The translations under genes were made by a program, and so were the position numbers. Shown piece by piece: positions 47,401 to 59,700 of a stretch of DNA of 64,000 nucleotides. This DNA comes from Setophaga petechia (Eukaryota > Chordata > Aves > Passeriformes > Parulidae), in assembly GCA_024362935.1 (NCBI GenBank), contig JANCRA010000039.1, positions 5,457,040 through 5,521,039 of the forward strand, in the 5' to 3' direction. The stretch's first letter is position 1, and the number at the start of each line of letters is the position of its first letter. The notes under the pieces were generated by a model. It saw only the letters and a program-made list of their open reading frames with translations, was not told where the DNA came from and made no database searches.

Positions 47401-48960
47401 CAGGACCATCAAGCCCTATGATGCCCTTCCACACTTCTCTGTGACGTTGCATCATCTCTAAAAGTAGAACTTAAGGTCCATTGGGGATCACAACTCATCT
47501 TTAGTTCTCAGAAGTATCCCAAGGGTTTGTAGTTTTGCTTTAAAAAGCTCTGGATGAGATAGAAGGGTGGGGATTAAGGTGCTTTGTTTCCTTTTTCTCA
47601 CTGGTAGTTCTACTTCTTGGTGGTGATGATCGACTTGAGAAGGTCCAAACCAAGTTGGCCATTGCTTTTCAGAGCTCAAATGAAAGAAGAAGGGAGATCA
47701 TAGGAGCCTGAGGCATCACACATGAAGGGGGAATTGGGTAGAAGTACATGGTCTTCCTAGCCAGGGTGCTTCTCACCTCCCAGTACCTTAAACAAATAAA
47801 AACATAATAGCACGAGTAATTAAACACAGAGAAAACAGGCAGGATCAACTGATTGATCTTTTGATGATAAATCAAGTAAACTGACACAGGTAGGAGTGGA
47901 AAGCAGAGCTCAGGATGATCTGTTTGAATCGCAGTCACAATTTGAAACAGCATCTGTTGCCTTCTTGGGTCAAACTGAACATGTCTGTGTCTGGGTTTTT
48001 TTCAGAATTGACTCACTAAGACTCTTCAGAAGGAGTAAAATACTAAAAGCTTCTATGAAATTTCAGGCTAAATTTTGGACAACAAGGGATTGTAAAAGAC
48101 CACTGCTCATGTTTTGTAGAAGCTCAGGTGGCTGCCTGGGACATCCTCCTGCCTCATGGCTGTGCCATTTTATTAACTGGGGACTTGGATAAAGGTTTGG
48201 CTTCAGCTTCTTCTCCCCAGTTGGTGTAACTCTTCTGCAACTTCCAGAAAACGGCAGGGAAAATCCAATCTGTGCTCAGAAGGAGAGAGCTGGAATGTGA
48301 AGTAACATGACAAAAGCAGAGCAGAGGGACCAGAACTGACAGTGAAAAGCAAGTCTGCAGCTCTGCCTGTAAGTGCTATTTCTCTTCAGCCACTATTTCA
48401 CTATGTGAGCAGTTTATTCTGGTCAAGGAACATGTCTGAAATGGAGCAGAAAGTTTTGTCCTGCCAGGAGCAGGGGGTGTGTGACCACACGGCCATCTTG
48501 GTGTCATGACTCAGAGTGCTCCCACATGGAGCAGCACCAGTGTGAGTGATGCTCACCTGGAAAATCCATCCCTGGGGGATCAACAGGGATTGTTTTTGTG
48601 ATGTTTCTCTTCCATCTACATGATGTAGAGAAGCATTTGACAAATGCTGGTGGCAAGTGTAATGCTGATGATAAAAGGCACAGGAACTGTTTTGTGTGTA
48701 CCTGTGAAATCTCTGGAGTTATTGAGAATTTCCTCCTCCCTTCCATGGAATGAACTTTAAGAAATCACATCATTGGTGGCTCTGATTCATGTAGAATAAT
48801 TGTTGCGGGCCTGCAGGTGCTCAGTTCCCTCACAGACATGGCATCTTTCCCAGGATAACCCCTCCTCACAGGGACAGCCCAGGGTTTTGGGGATCTGCCA
48901 CGCCATCAGTGTCCTCCATACCACAGTGAGAGGCATAAGCAGGAGGAAGAGATTTGATGA
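44436..48960. other. NUP85-SUMO2 intergenic DNA, no gene recognised
   Basis: This head-to-head interval contains only short open frames with no family resemblance, a poly(A) run near 46160 and unremarkable unique sequence. I saw no RNA gene, conserved exon or intact mobile element in it. Confidence 0.5.
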
Positions 48961-48976
48961 GGCAGAGACGAGGGCG

Positions 48977-49170
48977 AACCACAGCTTCAACGAAGTCAAA
49001 CCACAGCTTCAACGAGGTCGGAAAAGGCCTCTGAGATCAGCGAGCTCAACCTGTGCCCCAACACCACATTGTCAACCAGACCATGGCACTGAGTGCCACG
49101 TCCACTCTTCCCTTAAACACCTCCAGGGACAGAGACTCAGCACCTCCCTGGGCTGCCCGTTTGCCCGGGA
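48977..49170 (-). repeat. CR1 LINE fragment with a 22-bp internal duplication
   Basis: Blocks GATCAGCGAGCTCAACCTGT, ACCACATTGTCAACC, AGACCATGGCACTGAGTGCC and AAACACCTCCAGGGACAGAG are a clear reverse-complement CR1. At its left edge AACCACAGCTTCAACGARGT is repeated at 48977 and 48999 with a 22-base period. The fragment abuts the SUMO2 CpG island. Confidence 0.85.
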
Positions 49171-50282
49171 AGGTGTGTGCAAAGAACGCCGTGTGAGGCA
49201 CTGAAGGGGCACTGAGGGGGCACTGAGGGGGTTGTGGCAGGCGGCCCAGCGGCTTTGAGGAGATTTGAGGGCATTTAAGATTTGAGCGGGCCAAGGATGC
49301 TGGGGCTGGCAGGGGAAGTTCTGTTCGGGAAGAGCACCATGCAAGGCCCGGTGCGGGGCGCTGAGGGCGGCGCGGCGGCCATTTTGCGAAGGACAATGCC
49401 CGCCGCGCGGGGCGGGGCAGGGGCGCGCGCACGCACCGCGCGGGCAGCGCGGGCAGCGCGGACCACGAGCGCGCGCGCGCCCCTCCCCTCCCGCCGCCGC
49501 CGCCGCGTTATGTAACGGCCGCGGGGCGCGCGCGCGCTCCCTCCGCCGCCCCTTCCCCCTCCCTGTCGCCTCACCCCCCCAGCCCGGGGCTGGCTCCGCC
49601 CCCTCCCCGCGCGCCGGGGCCCAATGGGCGGCGGGAACGCGCCCGGGGGGGAGGGGAGAGCGCGGCGGGTGCGCGCACGCACAGCCGCGGGGCCGCGCCT
49701 TGCCCCGTGCGTGCGCGCTCCCGGCCCCCCCCGCCTTCCCCTCTCTCTGTGTCCCTCTCTCTCCCTCTCTCCGCCGCGCTCGGCCGGCTCTGCCCCCCCT
49801 TTGTGCGCGCTCCGAGCCGCCCCCGCATCGCCGACTCGCCATGGCCGACGAGAAGCCCAAGGTGAGGCAGGCGCGCTCCGCAGCTCCCGCCGCCGTGCTC
49901 GGCCCCTCAGGCGGCGGCCCCGGCCCGCAGCCCCCGCGCCGCCTTTGCGCGCCATTTTCCTGCGCGGGTGGGGGGGGGCCGAGGCCGCGGCTCCCGGGGC
50001 GGGCAGGGGATCCCCGGGGAGAGGGGGAGCGAGCCCGGGCCGCCTTCCCGCCCTCCGCGGGGAGAGAGGCAGGTCTGGAGGCGGTTGTTGCTGCCTTCCT
50101 CCTACTCCTCCTCCTCCGCGGCCGCAGCATCCCTGCCGGCTGCCTCGGCAGCCGCTGCCCTCACGGTCCCCGCTCGGCTCCGGCCCCTTTGTGCCGCCTC
50201 TGGCCCCGCTTGGGGCCGGGGGGGCCGCGGGGGCTCCGCTCCGCACGGCAGGAATTAACAGAGGCGGCCGCCGGGGGGTTGG

Positions 50283-50315
<33 letters not shown>

Positions 50316-50640
50316 TTTCTTCCTTGGCTATTTTTTTTTTCCCTCCCCTCACCCTTCCTTCCTTTTTTTTTTTTCCTCCCCCACACTATTTTCAAACCGA
50401 GTTCGAAGTGGCGGAGGGCGCAAGGCCGCGCGCGGGCTGACACATGGCGGGACCCGGCTCCCAGCAAGGAGTGAAAACAAAGCTGGAACTGGGGGTGCCG
50501 GAGAGCCCCGGGGCGGGACAGCCCCGATCCCCGGCCCTCTGCGCTGAGGCCCGGCCCAAACACGAGGGACGGAGCTGGAAGTTGATCCTCCGCAGTTTTC
50601 CGCTCCGGGAGGGTCGGGCTGCTTGATGTGGAGTTTTTTT
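49170..50640 (+). promoter_or_regulatory. SUMO2: CpG island promoter and 5' region of SUMO2
   Basis: Very CpG-dense sequence surrounds the first coding exon and extends ~650 bases upstream and ~800 bases into intron 1. No convincing TATA box was seen. A perfect PAR-bZIP/NFIL3 D-box (GTTATGTAAC, consensus RTTAYGTAAY) lies at 49507-49516. Confidence 0.85.
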
Positions 50641-53600
50641 GGTTTTTTAAACGTTTTCTGAAGGAGAAGACGTAGCCCGTTTCAGGTTTTATCACCGTTC
50701 GAAACATGGCCCTTTAAAGTATCTGCAAAGTTTTTTTTAATAAGGACATCAAACGGTAGGAAAAAGTTTGAGATGCAGTGAAACAGAGCCTTGCTGCTGG
50801 TTGGGAGCACAGTTATAACACAAATCAGCTATAACAGATCATAGTAATAACATAGGTAACTTAATTCTATTCAGTGGGAACACTGGTGTTGCATATTGTT
50901 GTGCTTTTTGATAGAAATAACTTTTTCTTTTTTTTTTTTTAACCTGTTTTGAATTCCTGGCCTGGTGGTAATTCTTCATTGCTAAATTTCCAGTCTATAG
51001 AATGACAGCTAATATCAGATCTGTTTTTTTTTTTGTATGTGGCTTTTTTCCTTTAAATTTTCAACTGAAGAGTGCTGACCTTTATTCCCTAATTCAAGGT
51101 TTCAAATCAGTAAACAGCTTTAATATCTTTATTCCCTCCTTTTCAATAACCTGTTGCACTTTGGTAAAATGTTAACTTCTTCTTTCATACCTTTTTTAAA
51201 AAGTGTTGGTTATTTTTTTTTTCTTTTATTTCCTCCACAGGAAGGAGTGAAGACTGAAAACAATGACCACATTAATCTGAAGGTGGCAGGGCAAGATGGG
51301 TCTGTGGTGCAGTTTAAGATTAAGAGGCACACACCACTTAGTAAACTAATGAAAGCCTATTGTGAACGACAGGTATGATCTCAGGAGAACGGTGTCTGGG
51401 GGAGAGCTGCTCTCCACAGGGATAGAGGAAAACAGTTGAAGTCTTAAAACTTAAGTAAATACACAAAATGATAGAGACGGAACAGAAACTAATTGTGCTG
51501 TAAAGTGCTGTCCTTGGGCTCTGTTACAGGGTGGACTTGAGAGGGTTGTGGCAGGAAATGGATGAAATAAAGATCTGTTGTCATTTATGAAATCTGTATT
51601 TGTAGGTGGAGGCTTCTGGGAGGTAACTGCTGCTCTAATGCTCAGAAACATTCGTGTGGAAAGGGTGGATTTGGGATGAACTTAGGGGAGAGATAGTTTA
51701 GTGATAATCAGGAATTTTTATAGCTCTGAGTGACTTTTTGGACTGGTCATTGGCTTCTGATTTATTAGCTTAATTGTACTGAGATGAGAAGATACCTTGA
51801 GAAGGAGCTTGTACATTTAATGATGAGCTTTGTTTTTTCTCTTGTGTCCTGGCTGACAAATGAATCTTCTCAGAGGCACACACCCCATGTGTTTGCTGAT
51901 GTGGTGGCAGCTGTAGCCAGTCTGTGAGGCTGCAGGCAGCTATTGCAAGTTTTAAAAACACCTGTTCGAGTTGAGCTATGGAGCTCTTCCTTCTGAAGCT
52001 CCTGATTTGGGAAATTTTGTCTCTTGTTATCCACGATATTTTTTAGTGACTGTCTGCCTTCAAAAAGTTCTACCTCTACGAAAGTGTTCAGAATTAGTGA
52101 ATTTTTAATTTTTTTAAAGCATAAATGCCCAAGGATACTATTACATACAATAAAGTCAGTATAAGATACTGGTGCAGCTATTTCATCACCAGGAAAAACC
52201 CTGTGATTCACATAGAGAGGGGTAAAACCTCTTTGGTTTGCCCTGTGCCACAACAGAATAAAAGTAAAGACAGGAAAAATTAGCTCTTGCTGAACATGTG
52301 AATGTGTTCTTGTATGAGTGTTCTGTGGAGAAATTAGTGAATGTTGGAAGCTGTGAGTTTGTTTTTCCTACCTTGGCCATAAACTCTTGTTCTATTTTGC
52401 AAATCACTGTGTTGCTTTTTCCAGTCATAGAGTGCAGTTATATCTGTCTTTCAGGGAATTTGAGGATTGGTTCTCTATGAAATCTTGGCATAAAAAAAAT
52501 TTAAAGTATCATTCATTCTTGGTTAGTTAGAGGCAAGCAAAAGTAATATTCCAAATTGTCTTCCAAATTGTCTTAGATTGCCAAAATGTTTACTCTGCTT
52601 AAAGCAAAGCAAAACCAAAGCTAGCAAAAAAAACCAAACCAAAACAAAAAAAACACTAAAAAACCCCACAAAAACAAACAACTAAACAAAGAAAACCAAA
52701 AAAAAAACCCTAACCCAGGTATCAGCTGGAAGAAAAACATTGGTAAATCTTGAGAATGGGAAACATTTTTTCGGATTTTAGTTTTAAGCTAGTAAGTATC
52801 CAAAGAATATTTTTGTGGATGTGGATTTTTTTTAGGTGGTTACTTCTGAAATTTTGCTGCATGGTTTTGAACAAAAAACCCATTTGTTCTACATGTCTCT
52901 GAAAGTTGGATTTTATTCATGTATTTATTTACCTAACTAGTACACCCCAATTTATATCCTTAACTTTGGAGAGGTGATAGAGAACTTAGCAGCTATAAAG
53001 GATGATAGTCATGTGTTGTGTGTAGTAGATCTAAAATGGAAGTAACTAAATTTGACTGACCTGTTGAGAAGATCAAGACTATTTGTGATTAAGTGGTGAA
53101 AAAATCATCCATGGACCATACTTCATCTCTTGTGGACACTAAGCTCACCAAAGGACAGTTTTCAGTATGTTTTCAGCTAACATTTATTTAGCTCATAAAG
53201 TTGTTATGAACCTGGAAAAAAACAACACTCTGGGAATAGGAAATCCATGTTTCAAGAAACACAATGTCAGAGCAAAGGGCTCAAAGCAAATGTTGCTGTG
53301 CAGAAATGTGTTGCTGCCATGAGACTGAGCCACACACTTAGACCAGATGATGTTCTGAGTGAATGCTGCAGTGTCCTCATCATGCTGGAGAAGGCATTTT
53401 GCTGTGAACCATAAAGTTAATAAAGAAAGTTTACTCACATTTATTAAAATATTTTTCCTGACAAATCTACTCCTCAGAAATAATTACTACATTGTCTTCT
53501 GTTGTGTGTGACATCCGCTCTTGCCAGGCTGAATGGAGGCTTCTCTTCTAACTCAGAGATGCCAAAGCACGACCCTGCAATCCATTGGATTGCCTTCAAA

Positions 53601-56109
53601 ACCAGATTGGGCTCTTGGATACTTAGATACTCTGGGGAGAATGGATAGAACTGGAAAGGAAGTTTGTATCCCCAGATGTCACTGACCTGCTTTTGCAGAA
53701 TGTGTGGTGCTGTAAAATACCTTGGAACACTCACTGGTGATTTTGGAGCTGATGTTATCAGAAGGAGAGGTTGGTTGTTACTCCCAAGTTACATTTTTCA
53801 GTCTGTTGGCTCAGGTGAGGATGAGAGAGATTCTTTTAGGGATGGAAGAGGTCAGTAAAAGTGTTGTGTGGTAGAAATGCTTTTCCAACATACTGGCTAA
53901 TTTCTGGAAGTAGAAGATTCCTTTATTTTTTCCATCTGTGCATGGAAAAACTTCATACATAGATTTCTTTATAATAGGAATTGGAGGTTAAAAAGTTCCC
54001 ATTTTTTACTTTTTGCTGCTGCAGACTAATTTCGTTGTTGCATTTCTGGAAGAAGTATTTTAGAATACCTTTGTTTTTGGAGAAGATCAAAAAGGAGAGT
54101 TGGGTGTCATTGTTGGACATTTATTACCCAGAGTGTTGCACCTAGATCTTAAGTGAATTACTCAAAAGCACAGTAAACCTGCTGGCCTTTGGGGTGTTCA
54201 GAAATGGCTTTATTTTAACTTAGTCAGTGGGGGCACTGTTGCTTCTCATGAGTTGTTGGACACAATGCAGTGTTTAATACAAAACAGATTGCAGGGATTT
54301 GGAGTGAAATGCCTAAAAGTCAGGGCTTGAGGGAAGGATGGAATCTCTGGTGGCTTTTAATGATGGTGCTGCAATTCACTAACAAGTTCAAGAGTAAACT
54401 ACTGAGAACTTTTACACCAGGTTTATTTCCCTTTGTGTTGTTTCTCTTTGTCCAGGGGTTGTCAATGAGGCAAATCAGATTCCGGTTCGATGGGCAGCCT
54501 ATTAATGAAACAGACACACCTGCACAGGTAAACAGCACAAGCAAGGCTAAAGAGCTACTTGAAACTTGCTGCAAGAGTTGATGCTTCTGTTTCCTATCAA
54601 ATACCTATGTAAATGTGTATATTATTGATAGAACTGGATCTTTTTTACCATTATTTTGGTGTAACTACTTTAGGATAATTAGGAATGGAATCCAGGACTT
54701 GTGGTGTTTTGAATAAAAAATCTGTATCACTGTAATAATAAAACAGAAAAAATAAATACAGTGTACAGATGGTGAGCCCTGTAAAACTTTTGGCTTTATT
54801 GATTCATGGCTCTGAGACAAGGATGGTAAGTTAAGAATTGAGTTTTTCTTGAAGCAATGGCTTTATTTTTTTATAAAAAAGCTTGCCAGGATGTTATCAG
54901 AGAGATCCTGTTTGCAAGCTTGCATTTGTAATACAAAAGTAATTTCTGTTTGTGATCTGAAATTGTTTCAGTAGCATGGAATTGATGAATATGGTGAAAT
55001 TTGGGTTGTCTCTAAGTGTTTGAATGAAGGCCATTCCAAGAACAGAATGGTTCCCTGTGGCCCTGGGGCATTTTTCTGTCCTGCTTCACAGAGCTGTGTT
55101 TAATCAGCCTGACCAAGTGATAGTTTTATCTGCTGTTCAGAACCACTTGTAATGAAATAACAGACTTTAGTTTTCAGTTCTGAATTTTCCAAACTGTTGC
55201 TTCAAAGTTTGTGCCTCTTGTGGCCCCAGTGTATGCAACTTTTTAATTTGCAATACTGATAATTGAGGCAACAGGATGAGTTTTCTTTTCCATCCATGTT
55301 TTGCTAAAGCTTAGACCAGTCTGTTACAGCTCTGGTAAATGGCATAGACCAGTTTGATTTCCTGAGCAGCAACTAAGTCTGTTTAGAAATATAACTTGAA
55401 TTAGTTATAGCAGCTCCAGTTTTGGTACAGATTTTGTCAGTAGGTGCCCTTAACATCCCAGGAATATCAACTGTAAAACTTAGGGTGAAAAAAGAGAATG
55501 ATATTAATGAAGTATTGCTGCTCTTCACTGGCAGTTGTTACATGGTTACATGCCAAGTACTTTTAATTTTTTTGTGCTTGCTGATCCTTGGTTTTACTGC
55601 CTGGTTGGGCAGAGGCTTTAATTCCAGTCTGCTTCCCCATTGCTGTAGCCATTTGAGCAGCAGCAGCCAACTGGAATTGTGGCAATGTTTTAAGGTAAAC
55701 TGAGGGAGTAAATGGGAGAACAAAGGTGCAATGGCAAAGCAGGCAACAGAAATCAAATGTTATAAATCTGTTTCTTAGGAGTCACACAGTGTATGCTGAA
55801 GTTAGTACTAGAATTCATTCTAGGTCAACAGATATCAATTGGCATTTTTTTTCTGTGCAGTTTCTTTGGTTTTGACTTTAGTGAGTTTTGTTAAATGTAC
55901 AAAAGGGTGGTGATAGAGGGGAGTGGGGTTTCTCTGGTTAAGTTGCATAAAAAGTAAACATAAAGTCAGGAACTGTAAGAACAACTCAGGCTGATGTAGA
56001 GATGTGAGAAGAGTTGAAAGCCCTTTTTTCTTTTTTTCTGCTGTAGTTGGAAATGGAGGATGAAGATACAATTGATGTTTTCCAGCAGCAAACAGGAGGA
56101 GTTTACTAA
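49841..56109 (+). CDS. SUMO2: Small ubiquitin-related modifier 2
   Basis: Four exons: 49841-49861, 51241-51372, 54456-54527 and 56047-56109. They encode 95 aa that I believe are identical to human SUMO2. Visible features: the SUMO consensus site VKTE, whose Lys11 allows poly-SUMO chains; the ubiquitin-like fold ([20 protein letters not shown] ... [16 protein letters not shown]); and the C-terminal QQQTGGVY, from which SENP proteases remove VY to expose the conjugating Gly-Gly. Family knowledge: it is activated by SAE1/UBA2, transferred by UBC9 and attached to lysines of mainly nuclear proteins, especially under stress. The first exon encodes only seven residues (MADEKPK). All splice sites are GT-AG. 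Confidence 0.98.
50283..50382 (+). repeat. Long homopyrimidine tract in SUMO2 intron 1
   Basis: Pyrimidine runs at 50283-50325 (almost all T) and 50331-50382 (T- then CT-rich) are broken by only a few other bases. The tract lies at the downstream part of the CpG island. Confidence 0.9.
52549..52572 (+). repeat. 12-bp tandem duplication (SUMO2 intron 2)
   Basis: TTCCAAATTGTC is repeated twice head to tail without a mismatch. Confidence 0.85.
52598..52718 (+). repeat. A/C-rich low-complexity tract (SUMO2 intron 2)
   Basis: About 120 bases are composed almost entirely of A with scattered C, in CAAAA-like units. It is a degenerate simple repeat, possibly the tail of an old retroelement insertion, though no element body was recognised. 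Confidence 0.75.
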
Positions 56110-56438
56110 AACAAACACACAAAAAAGAACCTGCTACTTTCCTCTCCAGAACTGTGCTCCCACAGGCAACACTTCACAATTAGAAAAATGAGACTTGGTT
56201 CAGCCACATCCTGACTACTGCAGTATAGTTTTCTCTCTTCTCTCTGATTTTTTTTCTTATTCCTTTTATTGTACATAAAGTAACTGGTGATGTGCACAGG
56301 CATAATGCATATTTTTTTTTTTAACTAAATGGCCAATGGTATGTTTTGATCAACATTTAATGGAGATGGGGTGGGAAAACAAACTGGTTCTGTGAAAATG
56401 CCCCTCTCTCCGTTAGTGGCATGCTCCTTCTACTTTTA

Positions 56439-56463
56439 CAGAATCACAGAATAAGCCGAGTTA
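56439..56463 (-). repeat. Possible short CR1 remnant in SUMO2 3' UTR
   Basis: ACAGAATCACAGAATAAGCC followed by GAGTT resembles the reverse complement of the CR1 terminus. Similarity is lost after about 25 bases, so chance cannot be excluded. Confidence 0.4.
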
Positions 56464-56711
56464 TCTTTATATTCCAGTAAGTTATTTTGCTCTCACTGTT
56501 CAAAAACAACCTTGCATACCTTGTTTGATTGGATAATTTCAATGTTTTTCTTTTATCATTGTAAAACCAAGGGCAATTTTATAACTTTTTTGTACGTAGC
56601 TGTTACATGTAGAGCAATCTCTGTCTAAGTAGGGGTAAATTACTCTTTAAAAAAAAAGGAAAAAAAAAGTCCTAGATAGTTTTCCCTTCAAGTAAAACGT
56701 CTTGTTGTTTA

Positions 56712-56717
56712 AATAAA
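56712..56717 (+). terminator. SUMO2: SUMO2 poly(A) signal
   Basis: AATAAA ~600 bases after the stop codon predicts an mRNA end near 56735. Confidence 0.8.
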
Positions 56718-56739
56718 CTTCTTGTTTAAAATAACCAGT

Positions 56740-59700
56740 TTTCTTTCTTTTTCTGTGGAATAATAGTACTCAGCAGCTGTATTTCTTTCTCTGCAGCACT
56801 TTATGCTTCTCAAATCTCAGCTTTCTCTGTGGTAAGTAAGCATAATTCCCCCTGTCTAGGCAGAAGACTGTTAAAAAAGGAAAGGCTTCCTTGAGGTCTG
56901 TCAGTAAGCAGTTGAACTGGAAATAGAAGTCAGTTTTCTCTTATTTTGATTTATTTTGATTTTTTTGTGAATGTTCTGCTAAGCCAAAACTGTTTGATTA
57001 GGCAAACTGCAAAATGCTGAACTACTTAGTAATGCCTTTGGGTTGAGCTCTTCTTGTCAGCCTTTATTAGAAGCATCAATATTATTGTTACAGTAGTTTA
57101 TTTAAGACTCTGTATTTGAATGCTTATTGATGTAAACATCAAGTTAAAGAGAGCAAATAATTTCATTGACCATTCAGTTTACCATGGTATCAAATGGGAG
57201 CTGCTTGGAAATGTAAAGCAAAAATAAAAAATTGAGTTCTGTTTTTGGGTGTATTTAGCTGTGGTGGTGGAGATTCCAAGCTCTGCTTTATCCCACTCTG
57301 CTGTTCTGCTTGGAAAAGGAAAAGAGGCTGGAAGTACTGAAGGAAGATAAACAGTGATGGTGGTGGTTTTCACAAGTCTTTTCCACAATTCTTGAGTTCT
57401 TGGGGAACTTTTTTTGGGAGAAATTTAGAGGTTGGAGTGAAATCGATGGACGTTCATGGACGATTATATACCTGTCAAACCCACAGCCCCACAGCATTCT
57501 CTGATGTCCTAGGAATGTTCCAATATTTTATAGTAAGTTAATGCTTTTTTAGGTATAAATTTCTGAGAAGAGGCTGCTCTTTGGTGGTAGCTTTTGTAAC
57601 AGTTAATTCAAGGAATGCTCATTACACGTGGGGCCTGTGCCTGCTTGAGCTGAAAGTTTTGTGGCAGAATGATGGGTGTGTGCATTTAGCTGATGAGTTG
57701 TGATCTATTTGTCTTCTGTCAGAAATAACACATTTGATGCTACATTAGTTCCATCTGATGGAGATACAGGGAAAATTAACATCTGTTTTTGCAGTTGCAT
57801 TCGAGTCTGTAGCTGAAGAATGTAATCTACAGTGTACCTTTGTTTTAATTCAAGGAAATGCTACTGTCAAGCAGATTACTTCTCATTGTGGGATGTATCT
57901 TGTAGACTTCTGTGGTGTTTTGTAAGGATTGAAATTCCTTCTTGTGAACGAATGTTTACATATCCAAGTCTAAAAGGCCTATAAAAATCTACTTTGAAGA
58001 AAAGAAGAGGGTGGTGGGGGAATATATTTCAACATCTTTCCTAAGTTACATGTGGAATACATTGCTCTTTGGCTTTAGAATCTGTGGCTTTTAAGCTGGC
58101 TAAACTTCTGATATCAGTGTATAAAATTCTTTCAGCTTGATGTCATGCCAAGACTTTTCCCGGGAGAAAGCTGTCTTTATCTTGTTTGGCCAAAAAAGGT
58201 GTTTGGACTTGCTGTAGTTTCTGAAGAAAGGGTGAGGTCTCCTTAAATACAATTTTTTTTCAGCTCAACTTAAGATTGTGAAGCTCACAGCTCCCTGTTG
58301 TATCTTGCCTTGTACTTTTTATTTCCTGAGGCAACAGAAGTCAAGTGACAGGTACTGAAGAGCTTTTAAAAACAATGTCTTCATTTCCTGAATTAGTCGA
58401 GTGTTACTTCATCTCTCATGAACTTATGTGCAGCATTCACCTACATTCTTCCAGTTTTCATCTTTCTGCTGTTACCTGGGCTTGCTTATGTTCCTGAAAT
58501 GATTCCTCTAACAATGCTGAATGGTGTTATATTAGGTGGTGACCTCAGCCAAAAAGTGTCAAATAGTCTTTTCTGATATAGTTTCTTGTTTTTTTAATGT
58601 GATCACAAAAACATCTCAACTTCAGTGACTTAGTTCCTCAACAGCCTCAAATGTTGAATTTGCATTAGTGTAGCAAACTAATGTCGGCTGGTTTCTGATT
58701 CTGGTTCTGATACATAGCACGTTGGTGTAACAGTAATGCAGAAATACAGTCCTTTAAAAACAACAAAAAAACCTAGCTCTCTTTTTGCATGGTTTTGCAA
58801 ATACTCTCTTTATGTCAGAACTTGTTTTTGTCTGTGCTGCTCCTGTAGTGCTACAGATTTACCTGTGGATTCCTGATTGCTGGAACCCTCTGTGGTTTTA
58901 CCGTGACAGCCTCTTAGGGAAGCTGCTGCTGGGGATGATGATTTGGAAGTGGTATGGAGTACAAGGATATGGACAGTTTGAATCAACTTATTTGAAGTAC
59001 ACTTCGCTGCTTGGCTTGGTTTGTGGCAGTTCCTAGGTTTACACTGGTAGCACTTGGACTTCTGAAAGTCCACTTGTTGGAGGACAAAGGAAAACTGGGC
59101 AAAGAGGTCTTGTCAGGCTAGTTGGGAGGTAAGTTCTTCATGTTTTATTAAACAGCTGGGATCTTTCAAGAGCCTGGGAAAATTACATTATTACCCACAA
59201 TTTTCAAATAATGTGTTCTAAAGTGATTGCCATGCAATTTAGTTAATATTTCTCCCATGGTTTTTAAATGAAAAAGGATGGAGTAAGTTATAATTGTTTC
59301 CAGTCCCCTGGTGAGTTCTGGTGGATGGCTGGACCCCTTCAGCCTGTGCTGGGGTTTTAGTCTCTCAAATGAGTTGTGAACATCACCAGTTATTTAAAAA
59401 TAGGTTACCAAAATTCTGTCAGGCACCTTAAGGCATTTTAATTCATGTGCAGGGGGAGATAATGGAAATCACAGCTGGTTTGGGCAGTTGACACCTGAAA
59501 ATCAATGCCTTTGTTTGTCTGCACAGTGGGGATCACAGACACCCCAGGGGGCTCCTGTGGGGTCAGTGGTAACTGGCCTGAGGTGTTGATTCAAAAGAAG
59601 ATGAGGAGTGCAAGGCTGCTCTGACATGGAATCTACCAGGCTGCCAGGACTGTAAGGAAATACTCCAAGTGGTAACATGAGAGAGATTCTTGTGCTGGCA

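Noticed and set aside
49072..50246. Long overlapping open frames on both strands (up to ~350 codons) around the SUMO2 promoter
   Set aside because: Arg/Ala/Pro/Gly-rich translations come from CpG-island composition and part is a CR1 fragment. No domain or splice support.
52700..52720. Telomere-like CCCTAACCC
   Set aside because: Only one and a half units within an A/C-rich low-complexity tract; not an interstitial telomeric repeat.
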